In this document: positions 1 to 5,951 of the stretch, piece after piece | How the letters are laid out: every line of letters begins with the position of its first letter | How positions within the stretch are numbered: the first letter of the stretch is position 1 | Position numbers and translations under genes: made by a program | Assembly (NCBI GenBank): GCA_902462035.1 | Contig: CABQAC010000082.1 | Coordinates: 1 to 8,500 of the forward strand | Source of the DNA: an uncultured Eubacteriales bacterium | Lineage (GTDB): Bacteria; Bacillota; Clostridia; Oscillospirales; Acutalibacteraceae | Direction: 5' to 3' | Length of the DNA stretch: 8,500 nucleotides | Notes under the pieces: model-generated | The model's database searches: none | Seen by the model: the letters and a program-made list of their open reading frames with translations, nothing else | What the model was told of the DNA's origin: nothing

Positions 1-253
1 TGGTATCGTAGCCATTGTCCAGCGCGGGCACGCCGACCATAGAAGCGATTTCACCCGCGGCAAGCCGCTCGAAACCCGGCTGCACAAGAGAGACGGCCAA
101 ACCGGAGACCGGCCGGGCAAGCGCCCAGGACGCCGCCACCGACACCACCGCCAAGACAACGGAGACCAGCGCGTTAACGTTGGCTTTGCGGATGGCGTAA
201 AAGATAGAAATAAACAGGATTGCGAGCAGGATCAGATCGATCAGAATGTTCAT
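1..253 (-). CDS. CvpA-like integral membrane protein, N-terminal part (cut by window edge)
   Basis: This reading frame opens at ATG (253-251) and stays open to the left edge, giving 84 residues with no stop. The protein begins MNILIDLILLAILFISIFYA, and two hydrophobic helices are visible at about residues 3-21 and 27-46, separated by a short basic turn (IRKAN). This pattern of an N-terminal helix, a basic turn, a second helix and an amphipathic stretch fits the start of CvpA (colicin V production) family proteins. Those are small multi-pass inner-membrane proteins whose biochemical role is unsettled. The turn lacks the Gly-Phe often seen there in the family, so the call is probable only. A Shine-Dalgarno sequence (GAAAGGA, 263-269) lies 9 bases before the ATG. 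The gene starts 46 bases after the stop of the DUF5711-like gene and is probably co-transcribed with it. Another small membrane protein family cannot be excluded. Confidence 0.62.
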   Translation of the reverse strand, partial: MNILIDLILLAILFISIFYAIRKANVNALVSVVLAVVSVAASWALARPVSGLAVSLVQPGFERLAAGEIASMVGVPALDNGYDT

Positions 254-262
254 TTGGCACCG

Positions 263-269
263 TCCTTTC
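263..269 (-). promoter_or_regulatory. Ribosome binding site of the CvpA-like gene
   Basis: GAAAGGA on the minus strand sits 9 bases before the ATG at 253. It supports a real gene at the left edge, where the reading frame is cut by the window. Confidence 0.7.
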
Positions 270-299
270 AAACCGTGAAAACAACAGGCGGCAATGAGA

Positions 300-1553
300 T
301 TATTGCCCCAAGGAGACCTGTCTAATCTCGCTGATGCCCAAAAGATAGGCCGCATTGCCGGTGAATACCGCGTTTTTAACGTCCAGCCCGGCGGGATAAG
401 TGCCGCGCAGGGCGCCGCTGGAATCAAAATGAGACAAGGTCCCGCCGGACAGGGCCAAAATGCCCCGGCCGGAATAAAAGACCGAGGTAGCGTTGCCGGC
501 CAAGGGTTGCCGGACCGTTTCCGCGCAGCCGCGGTCAAGCGCGATCAGACGGCAGTTCCGGCCGTCCTCGTAATCTGAAAGCAGCAGCGCGATGCCCGCG
601 TCGGCCGCCACGCTGTAGCCGTGCAATGTCGCCCCCGCATAGCTGTAATCGGTTTTTTGCTGCAAACCGGCGCTGACAACGCTGGCGCTTTGATCCCCGA
701 CAACGGCGATGGCGCCGCCGTCCAGGTACGAGACGGAAAAAATGACGGTGTCTGGGAATTCGAATACGGCCTCCGGCGTTTCTTTGGTGAGGTCGAACAC
801 ATACACAGCGGATTTAAGTTGCCCGTTTTCCGCCGTTACGCCGGCCGCCACCATGCGGCTGCCGTTGCCGTCCAGCGCCAGGGAGGTGACCCGGTACAAT
901 GGGGAAGACCAGGAAAACACCTTTTGATAAGCGCTGCTATAAACAACGACTTCGGTACAATAGTTTTTGGATGCGGCGGCGATGGCCACCAGGCCCGACC
1001 GGCTGATGGCCCCGGTGAAGATTTGGGTATCGAGGGTTTTTTCGTGCAGCACCGCTTTATCGCTGACCACCCGGAAACGTTTGCCGCCCAGGTCATAGAT
1101 TAAATAAGCGCCGCTGCCCACCTTAAGAACCGGCGTATTATAGCCGTGCTGGAGGCTGGTCTGGGCGGCGCCTGAACTGTTGAGTACGGTAAAGGCGGTA
1201 TCGGTCACCATGGCGATATGGTTTCCCGCCAGGGCGAAATTGCCCGCGTCCAGCTTGGTGCCGGGCAGGGCCACGGGGTAGCCGTCGCCGCTTGGCTCGC
1301 CAAAAACCGTGGTCTGGATCCAGCCGGTCACCGCGTCCAGCGAAAAGCTGCCGCCGGTGATCACCGCAAAAAACAGCGCCACCACCGCCAGCAAGATCGC
1401 AGCGCGAAACCACAGGGAATGGGGATTCCGTTGTTTTCGTTTTTTGTTATGACCCGGTTCGGTTGCGTCGTCCGGAACGGCCTGCTCGTAAGCGCCGCCG
1501 GCCCCCTGGCTGTCGGGAAGGGTGCGTTTTTGTTTTTCTTTCTCCTCGACCAT
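300..1553 (-). CDS. DUF5711-type membrane-anchored protein with beta-rich outer domain
   Basis: This protein of 417 residues has unknown function. A charged, low-complexity N-terminus (residues 1-47, ending in the basic run KKRKQR at 37-42) is followed by one hydrophobic helix at about 48-67. The basic residues before the helix predict N-in topology, with the remaining 350 residues outside the membrane. That outer part is a series of short strands and turns, for example IAMVTDTAFTVLNSSG (113-128) and GAYLIYDLGGKRFRVV (148-163), as expected for a beta-propeller or WD40-like sensor or binding domain. The order and wording of these segments resemble the clostridial DUF5711 family as I remember it. 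No catalytic motif is evident. The start is fixed by an in-frame TGA five codons upstream. The best Shine-Dalgarno sequence, AAAGGA at 1566-1571, is 12 bases away. It lies 55 bases after truA and 46 bases before the CvpA-like gene. Confidence 0.75.
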   Translation of the reverse strand: MVEEKEKQKRTLPDSQGAGGAYEQAVPDDATEPGHNKKRKQRNPHSLWFRAAILLAVVALFFAVITGGSFSLDAVTGWIQTTVFGEPSGDGYPVALPGTKLDAGNFALAGNHIAMVTDTAFTVLNSSGAAQTSLQHGYNTPVLKVGSGAYLIYDLGGKRFRVVSDKAVLHEKTLDTQIFTGAISRSGLVAIAAASKNYCTEVVVYSSAYQKVFSWSSPLYRVTSLALDGNGSRMVAAGVTAENGQLKSAVYVFDLTKETPEAVFEFPDTVIFSVSYLDGGAIAVVGDQSASVVSAGLQQKTDYSYAGATLHGYSVAADAGIALLLSDYEDGRNCRLIALDRGCAETVRQPLAGNATSVFYSGRGILALSGGTLSHFDSSGALRGTYPAGLDVKNAVFTGNAAYLLGISEIRQVSLGQ

Positions 1554-1608
1554 GGGTTTGATTCATCCTTTCACACATTCTGGGACGGATTGTCGGGGGA
1601 CGCGGCGT

Positions 1609-2457
1609 CTATGATACCGGAAAACCGGCCAAAGACGCCGTCCGGACGGACGGCGGGCTGGGGGAGGGCTCCACGCGGAGCAGCTCGTCCCGGTCGTAGA
1701 ATACGCGGCTTAAGTACAACCCTTGGGGCGGCGCGGTGGGACCCGCGCGGCCGCGGTCCAGGGCATCCAGCACGGCGGGGAGCTGCTCCGGCGCGATTTT
1801 GCCCTCCGCCACCCGCAGCAGGGTGCCTACCATGATGCGGACCATATGATACAAAAAACCGTCCGCCCTGGTGCAAAAGACCACCAGCGGCCCTTCGCGG
1901 AACACCTCGGCCCGCAAAACCCGGCGGACCGTGTCTTCCTTAACGCTTTTGGAGGAGCAGAGGGAAGCGAAATCCCGCCTGCCGGTAAAATGAAAGGCGG
2001 CGCGGTTTAAAAGAATTTCGTCCAGGGGATAGCGGTAATGGAGGGCCCGCCCTTCCCAAAAAGGGTCCCGGACCGGATCGTTCCAAATCAAATACCGGTA
2101 CTCCTTGCCGACACAGCTGTACCGGGCGTGGAAGCCGGGAGGAACCTCGCGGCAGCCGGTCACCGCGATATCGCGGGGAAGATGGTTGTTCAGGGCCGCG
2201 GCCAGCCGTTCTGGCGGAATGGGCGAATTGGTCCGCACGCTGACACAGTAGGCGAGAGCGTGCACCCCGGTATCGGTCCGGCTGCAGCCCTTGATGTCGT
2301 GGGGGCCGCCCAAAATGGTTTCGAGCGACTGCTGAAACACCGACTGGACCGAAACCGCGTTTTGCTGAACCTGCCAGCCGTGGTACCGCGCCCCGTCATA
2401 CCGCAAGGTCAGCAGCAGGTTGCGCCCTACAGGGCCGGGGGAATGTACAGGTTGCAT
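1609..2457 (-). CDS. truA: tRNA pseudouridine(38-40) synthase TruA
   Basis: TruA isomerises uridines 38, 39 and 40 of the tRNA anticodon arm to pseudouridine in the cytoplasm. With the chosen start the protein is 282 residues, slightly above the family's usual 245-270. Visible landmarks are the N-terminal LRYDGARYHGWQ (18-29) and the catalytic loop GCSRTDTGVHAL (57-68) with the nucleophile Asp62. Others are FHARYSCVGKEYRYLIWN (109-126), GRRDFASLC (159-167) and FLYHMVRIMVGTLL (201-214). About 22 residues after the last conserved strand form a Pro/Ser-rich tail without clear function. An open frame continues upstream to an ATG at 2571. I rejected it because it would overlap ecfT by 145 bases and would add an Arg/Cys-rich leader unlike TruA. 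The ATG at 2457 has an excellent Shine-Dalgarno sequence. It starts 31 bases inside ecfT, and truA commonly follows ecfT in Firmicutes. Confidence 0.96.
   Translation of the reverse strand: MQPVHSPGPVGRNLLLTLRYDGARYHGWQVQQNAVSVQSVFQQSLETILGGPHDIKGCSRTDTGVHALAYCVSVRTNSPIPPERLAAALNNHLPRDIAVTGCREVPPGFHARYSCVGKEYRYLIWNDPVRDPFWEGRALHYRYPLDEILLNRAAFHFTGRRDFASLCSSKSVKEDTVRRVLRAEVFREGPLVVFCTRADGFLYHMVRIMVGTLLRVAEGKIAPEQLPAVLDALDRGRAGPTAPPQGLYLSRVFYDRDELLRVEPSPSPPSVRTASLAGFPVS
1637..1654 (-). other. Inverted repeat in the 3' end of truA
   Basis: A perfect 7-base stem (GCCGTCC/GGACGGC) with a 4-base loop lies within the last codons of truA. A second small CCGG-TTTT-CCGG hairpin (1617-1628) follows it in the mRNA. 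The sequence after the first stem is GTCTTTG, not a uridine tract, so this is not a standard terminator. It could be chance in GC-rich coding sequence, or a weak pause or 3'-end protecting structure before the DUF5711-like gene. Confidence 0.35.
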
Positions 2458-3242
2458 AATATCACCCCCGCGCATAGCACCGCGGCAATCACAACAGCGG
2501 CGTAATCGGCTTTCTTCACATGAAGCTGCTTCATCCGGGTGCGGCCGTCGCCGCCGTGGTAGCAACGGCATTCCATGGCGATGGCAAGTTCGAACGCCCG
2601 GCGGAAGGCCGAGACAAACAACGGGATCAGGATGGGGATCATGGCGCGCATCCGCTGCATCAGGCCGCCGCTTTCCATGTCCGCGCCCCGGGCTTTTTGG
2701 GCGCTCATAATTTTATCCGTCTCCTCCAGCAAAGTGGGCACGAACCGTAAAGCGATGGTCATCATCATGGCGATTTCATGGACCTTGACATGCAGGAGCT
2801 TCAGCGGCTTCATCAGCCGTTCCAGCGCGTCGGTCAGTTCGGTGGGGGAGGTGGTGTAGGTCAGAATACAGCTGATCAGGATCATGCAGGCAATGCGCAC
2901 CGCGATGAGCAGGCTGCGCAGCAGGCCCTGGTCGGTGATTTTGATAAAGCCCCATTCCACCAGCACGTTGCCGCTTTTAAAATAGAAGATATTTAAAATA
3001 GAGGTAAAGACGACGATGATCAGAATTGGCCGCAGACCCTTGAAATACAGCTTCATGGGAACCCTGGTCAGCAGCATGGCGGCAATGACCGACAAAGTCA
3101 TCAGGCCGATGGCGGCCGCGGTATTCGCCACGAAAACAAAGACGATCATGGCGATGGTCAGCACCAGCTTGACCCTGGGGTCGATGCGGTGGACAAGCGA
3201 TTTGCCGGGGAAAAACTGCCCGATGGTAATATCCTTGATCAT
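2427..3242 (-). CDS. ecfT: ECF transporter transmembrane subunit EcfT
   Basis: EcfT is the membrane scaffold of energy-coupling-factor transporters. It links the two ATPases to an interchangeable substrate-binding S subunit that takes up vitamins or metals. The protein has 271 residues, about the normal family length. Hydrophobic helices are visible at about 25-58, 71-88, 108-130, 200-213 and 246-266. Coupling-helix landmarks are AQKARGADME (181-190) with the first Ala-Arg-Gly, and the second site AMECRCYHGGDGRTR (222-236), where the usual Ala-Arg-Gly reads Cys-Arg-Cys. The N-terminal FFPGKSLVHRIDPRVKL (10-26) is also typical. The start shares ATGA with the ecfA2 stop (3239-3242), and a strong GGAAGGGGGG (3251-3260) lies 8 bases before it. 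The last codons overlap the start of truA. No S-subunit gene lies nearby, so this is probably the shared (group II) module. Confidence 0.95.
   Translation of the reverse strand: MIKDITIGQFFPGKSLVHRIDPRVKLVLTIAMIVFVFVANTAAAIGLMTLSVIAAMLLTRVPMKLYFKGLRPILIIVVFTSILNIFYFKSGNVLVEWGFIKITDQGLLRSLLIAVRIACMILISCILTYTTSPTELTDALERLMKPLKLLHVKVHEIAMMMTIALRFVPTLLEETDKIMSAQKARGADMESGGLMQRMRAMIPILIPLFVSAFRRAFELAIAMECRCYHGGDGRTRMKQLHVKKADYAAVVIAAVLCAGVILCNLYIPPAL
2461..2469 (-). promoter_or_regulatory. Ribosome binding site that decides the truA start
   Basis: GGGGGTGAT matches the anti-Shine-Dalgarno complement GGAGGTGAT at eight of nine positions. Its G-run lies 7 bases before the ATG at 2457. It sits inside the last codons of ecfT, which favours translational coupling and rules against the longer truA frame. 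Confidence 0.8.
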
Positions 3243-4111
3243 TCGGCATTCCCCCCTTCCGCTTTGGGCAGCAAGCCGGAAAGCGCCGCGCGGGCTTGGT
3301 CCAGGGTATAAACGCCGGCGCTGACCGGAACGCCCAATGCGCGCAACCGCATGAAGACCCGGGTTACCTGGGGGACCTGCAGCCCCATGGCCTGCAGCTC
3401 CTCGCCGCGGCTAAAAACCCGGGCTGTCTCGTCCAACATGGCTACCTTGCTGTCGTTCATCACCAGCACCCGGTCGCTGATGCGGGCAATGTCCTCCATA
3501 CTGTGGGAGACAAGCAGCACCGTGTTTTTCCGCCGCTGGTGGTAAAGGCTGATTTGTTCGAGCAATATATCACGGCCCATGGGGTCCAGACCCGCGGTGG
3601 GCTCGTCCAGTATCAGCACTTTGGGATCCATGGCGATGACGCCCGCGATGGCGGCCCGGCGCTTTTCCCCGCCGGACAGGTCGAAAGGGGATTTTTCGAG
3701 CAATTCTTCGCCCAGCCCCGCAAACTGGGCGGCGCTATACACCCGCGCGCGGATTTCTTCCTCCGGCAGCCCCATGTTCTTTGGCCCGAAGGCGATGTCT
3801 TTGTACACCGTTTCCTCGAACAACTGGTGTTCCGGGTATTGGAACACCATACCCACCGCAAAGCGGATGGCGCGGATTTTTTTTGGTTCGGCCCAAATGT
3901 CTTTGCCCTCCAGCAACACCTGACCCGAAGAGGGGCGCAACAGCCCGTTAAGGTGCTGTACCAGGGTGGATTTGCCCGATCCGGTATGGCCGATGATGCC
4001 CAGCAGCTCCCCTTCCTGCACGGCGACGGAAACATCGTCGATGGCATCCTTTTGGAAGGGCGTGCCGGCGCCGTAGGTGTAGGTTAGATTTTTGGTTTCA
4101 AGTATCGTCAT
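3239..4111 (-). CDS. ecfA2: ECF transporter ATPase EcfA2 (CbiO-type)
   Basis: This is the second ATPase of the ECF motor. It pairs with EcfA1 under EcfT at the inner face of the membrane, hydrolysing ATP to drive vitamin uptake. The protein has 290 residues. ABC motifs in order are Walker A GHTGSGKST (41-49), Q-loop FQYPEHQLFEETVYKDIAFGP (starting at 90, Gln91), signature LSGGEKRR (145-152), Walker B VLILDE (165-170), D-loop AGLD (173-176) and switch His203. The FQYPEHQLFEETV wording and the LSGGEKRR signature mark the A2 rather than the A1 paralogue. A C-terminal extension of about 70 residues is normal for this family. All catalytic residues are present. The start is preceded by AAGGAAG (4124-4130) at a rather long 12 bases. 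The gene follows ecfA1 after 64 bases, and its stop overlaps the ecfT start by four bases. Confidence 0.95.
   Translation of the reverse strand: MTILETKNLTYTYGAGTPFQKDAIDDVSVAVQEGELLGIIGHTGSGKSTLVQHLNGLLRPSSGQVLLEGKDIWAEPKKIRAIRFAVGMVFQYPEHQLFEETVYKDIAFGPKNMGLPEEEIRARVYSAAQFAGLGEELLEKSPFDLSGGEKRRAAIAGVIAMDPKVLILDEPTAGLDPMGRDILLEQISLYHQRRKNTVLLVSHSMEDIARISDRVLVMNDSKVAMLDETARVFSRGEELQAMGLQVPQVTRVFMRLRALGVPVSAGVYTLDQARAALSGLLPKAEGGNAE
3251..3260 (-). promoter_or_regulatory. Ribosome binding site of ecfT inside ecfA2
   Basis: GGAAGGGGGG lies 8 bases before the ecfT ATG and within the last codons of ecfA2, whose TGA overlaps that ATG. This arrangement suits stop-restart coupling, keeping ATPase and scaffold subunits in step. 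Confidence 0.7.
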
Positions 4112-4133
4112 CTTCGTTGTGATCTTCCTTACT

Positions 4134-4167
4134 CTTCGTCAAATCGGCGGGATCCTGCCGCCCGAAG
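4134..4167 (-). other. Imperfect stem-loop in the ecfA1-ecfA2 spacer
   Basis: In the 64-base gap an outer 5-base pair of arms (CTTCG at 4163-4167 in mRNA sense, CGAAG at 4134-4138) encloses an inner imperfect palindrome at 4145-4160. The inner one reads CGGCAGGATCCCGCCG in mRNA sense and has one mismatch. No uridine tract follows, so I do not call a terminator. It may tune ecfA2 translation or mRNA stability, or be fortuitous. Confidence 0.35.
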
Positions 4168-4175
4168 GATTGTCT

Positions 4176-5030
4176 TTATTTTGCGGCCAGCGCAGCGATG
4201 GCGGCGGCGCATTCTTCCTCGTCCAAAATACCGTCGGGCAGGGGGTACCCTTCTTGCTTGAGCGCGTAGGCCAGCTCGGTGGCCTGGGGTACGTCCAGCC
4301 GAAGCGCCTTAATGCGGTCCACCTGGGAAAAAACCTCCCGCGGGGTGCCTTCCAGCACCGGCCTGCCCCGGTCCATCACCACCACGCGCCCAGCCAAAAT
4401 GGCTTCGTCCATGTTGTGGGTGATGAGAATAATTGTGATGCCCTGCTCCCGGTTGAGGCGCCGGATGGTGTCTAGCACCTCCCGCCGGCCGCGGGGGTCG
4501 AGCATGGCGGTGGGCTCGTCCAAAACGATACACATGGGCCGCATGGCCAGCACCCCGGCGATGGCCACCCGCTGCTTTTGGCCGCCGGACAGCTTATGGG
4601 GCGCGTGCTCCCGGTATTCGTACATTTCCACGGTTTTTAACGATTCGTCCACCCGGCGGCGGATTTCGTCGGGCGGAACCCCCAAATTTTCGGGCCCGAA
4701 AGCCACGTCTTCCTCCACAATGCTGGCGACCAGCTGGTTGTCCGGGTTTTGGAGCACCAAGCCCACCCGGCGGCGGATTTCGAACTTTAAACTTTCGTCG
4801 GCGGTGTCCATGCCGTCTACATAAACCTTGCCGGCCGTGGGCAGAAGCATGGCGTTAAAATGCTTGGCCAAGGTGGATTTGCCCGACCCGTTATGCCCCA
4901 ACAGAGCGAGAAACTCCCCTTTTTCCACCGTCAGGCTCACGTCCGAGAGAACCTCGGGCATGTCCTCCTCCTCGGCGCCGGAATATTTGAAATCCACGTG
5001 TTCCACACGAATAAAATGCTCGTTTATCAT
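4176..5030 (-). CDS. ecfA1: ECF transporter ATPase EcfA1 (CbiO-type)
   Basis: This is the first ATPase of the ECF motor, working as a heterodimer with EcfA2 beneath EcfT. The protein has 284 residues. Motifs in order are Walker A GHNGSGKST (45-53), Q-loop LQNPDNQLVASIVEEDVAFG (93-112, Gln94), signature LSGGQKQR (147-154), Walker B CIVLDE (167-172), D-loop AMLD (175-178) and switch His205. The wording QNPDNQLVASIVEEDVAFG is diagnostic of the A1 paralogue. An acidic insert (GAEEEDMPE, 18-26) between the first strands also occurs in clostridial relatives as I recall. The open frame continues to an ATG at 5114, but that start would overlap the methyltransferase gene by 38 bases and add residues unlike the family. 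The ATG at 5030 has GAAAGGGTGG (5041-5050) 10 bases upstream and begins MINEHFIRVEHVDF, as expected. I see no riboswitch in the 46-base leader. Confidence 0.96.
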   Translation of the reverse strand: MINEHFIRVEHVDFKYSGAEEEDMPEVLSDVSLTVEKGEFLALLGHNGSGKSTLAKHFNAMLLPTAGKVYVDGMDTADESLKFEIRRRVGLVLQNPDNQLVASIVEEDVAFGPENLGVPPDEIRRRVDESLKTVEMYEYREHAPHKLSGGQKQRVAIAGVLAMRPMCIVLDEPTAMLDPRGRREVLDTIRRLNREQGITIILITHNMDEAILAGRVVVMDRGRPVLEGTPREVFSQVDRIKALRLDVPQATELAYALKQEGYPLPDGILDEEECAAAIAALAAK

Positions 5031-5040
5031 AGTTGATTGA

Positions 5041-5050
5041 CCACCCTTTC
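5041..5050 (-). promoter_or_regulatory. Ribosome binding site that decides the ecfA1 start
   Basis: GAAAGGGTGG lies 10 bases before the ATG at 5030. It supports this start over the in-frame ATG at 5114, which lies inside the preceding methyltransferase gene. Confidence 0.65.
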
Positions 5051-5076
5051 CCGCAGGCAGGCGTAAAAATGACCGG

Positions 5077-5946
5077 TTAGACGGTACCGTTTTGCCAAAT
5101 GGCGGTGGATCCACAGGGAAGGGCCAGCCCAGTAGCGGACACCGGCAGGCCGATTTCGCTGGAGGAAACCGAACCGCCGAACCGGTTATGAAGGCAGGCG
5201 CCCAGCAGATATTCCATCACCGCCGGGGACAACCCCGTGGTGTAAGAGTTGAGAATGAAAAACAAGGGGTTGTCCGACAACAGGGGCAAACAAAGCTGCA
5301 CCAAGCCGTACAGCTGCTCCTCCAGCTTCCAAACCTCTCCGCCCGGCCCCCGGCCGTAAGAGGGGGGATCCATGACGATGCCATCGTAACGGCTGCCCCG
5401 GCGCTGTTCCCGCTGAACGAATTTGATGCAGTCGTCCACCAGCCAGCGCACCGGCTTGCTCTGCAGGCCGGAAACAGCGGCGTTGCCCTTGGCCCAAGCC
5501 ACCATGCCCTTGGATGCGTCCACATGGCACACCTCGGCCCCGGCCGCGGCGCAGGCCAGCGTTGCGCCGCCGGTGTAAGCGAACAGGTTAAGTACCCGCA
5601 CCGGCCTGCCTGCCGGCCGGATGGCGGACGCCATCCAGTCCCAGTTGACCGCTTGTTCCGGGAATACGCCGGTATGTTTAAAACCCATGGGCTTAAGCTG
5701 AAACGTCAGCTCCCCATACGCGATATTCCAGGCTTCCGGCACCTTCTTGCGGTATTCCCAATGGCCGCCGCCGGTGCCCGAGCGCAGGTAGCGCGCATGG
5801 GCATTCTGCCATAGGGGGTGATCCTTGGGGGTGTCCCATATAATTTGAGGATCGGGCCGGATTAGGATGATATCCCCCCACCGTTCCAGCCGTTCTCCGG
5901 CCGTGGTGTCCAGCAGTTCGTAGTCTTTCCAGTTTGCTATCCTCAT
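5077..5946 (-). CDS. Class I SAM-dependent methyltransferase (RlmI-like, no PUA domain)
   Basis: This Rossmann-fold methyltransferase of 289 residues is probably a nucleic-acid (rRNA-type) enzyme of the Methyltrans_SAM group, though its substrate cannot be read from the sequence. Residues 1-40 (WKDYELLD at 6-13, ERWGDIILIRPDPQIIW at 21-37) form the conserved N-terminal strand region of this subfamily. SAM-binding motif I is VLNLFAYTGGATL (118-130), with Asp143 as the likely ribose-binding acidic residue. Asp171/172 lie before the catalytic-type motif DPPSYGRGPGGE (193-204), and LFFILNSYTTGLS (228-240) follows. RlmI proteins are about 390-400 residues because of an N-terminal PUA domain, which is absent here. 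The start lies 5 bases after the glmM stop. The nearest Shine-Dalgarno match, AAAGG at 5961-5965, is inside glmM and 14 bases away, so expression probably depends on coupling to glmM. Confidence 0.88.
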   Translation of the reverse strand: MRIANWKDYELLDTTAGERLERWGDIILIRPDPQIIWDTPKDHPLWQNAHARYLRSGTGGGHWEYRKKVPEAWNIAYGELTFQLKPMGFKHTGVFPEQAVNWDWMASAIRPAGRPVRVLNLFAYTGGATLACAAAGAEVCHVDASKGMVAWAKGNAAVSGLQSKPVRWLVDDCIKFVQREQRRGSRYDGIVMDPPSYGRGPGGEVWKLEEQLYGLVQLCLPLLSDNPLFFILNSYTTGLSPAVMEYLLGACLHNRFGGSVSSSEIGLPVSATGLALPCGSTAIWQNGTV

Positions 5947-5951
5947 ATGGT

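Noticed and set aside
1218..1835. Plus-strand open frame of 205 residues crossing the truA/DUF5711 junction
   Set aside because: It spans the ends of two real minus-strand genes, has a low-complexity Arg/Pro/Gly-rich end and no conserved motif.
2458..2571. Longer N-terminus for TruA from an ATG at 2571
   Set aside because: It would overlap ecfT by 145 bases and add an Arg/Cys-rich leader. The ATG at 2457 has a near-perfect ribosome binding site.
3296..4087. Plus-strand open frame of 263 residues opposite ecfA2
   Set aside because: It lies entirely antisense to a gene with all ABC motifs. Its residues are rich in His, Gln and Pro, as expected from the reverse complement of GC-biased codons, and I see no plausible family.
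4145..4160. Rho-independent terminator between ecfA1 and ecfA2
   Set aside because: The palindrome is imperfect and is followed in the mRNA by AUUUGACG, not a uridine tract. Termination between the two ATPase genes would also make little biological sense.
5031..5114. Longer N-terminus for EcfA1 from an ATG at 5114
   Set aside because: It would overlap the methyltransferase gene. The added residues do not resemble the family, and the ATG at 5030 has its own ribosome binding site.
5092..5814. Plus-strand open frame of 240 residues opposite the methyltransferase
   Set aside because: It is antisense to a clearly conserved methyltransferase, with composition typical of a shadow frame and no recognisable domain.
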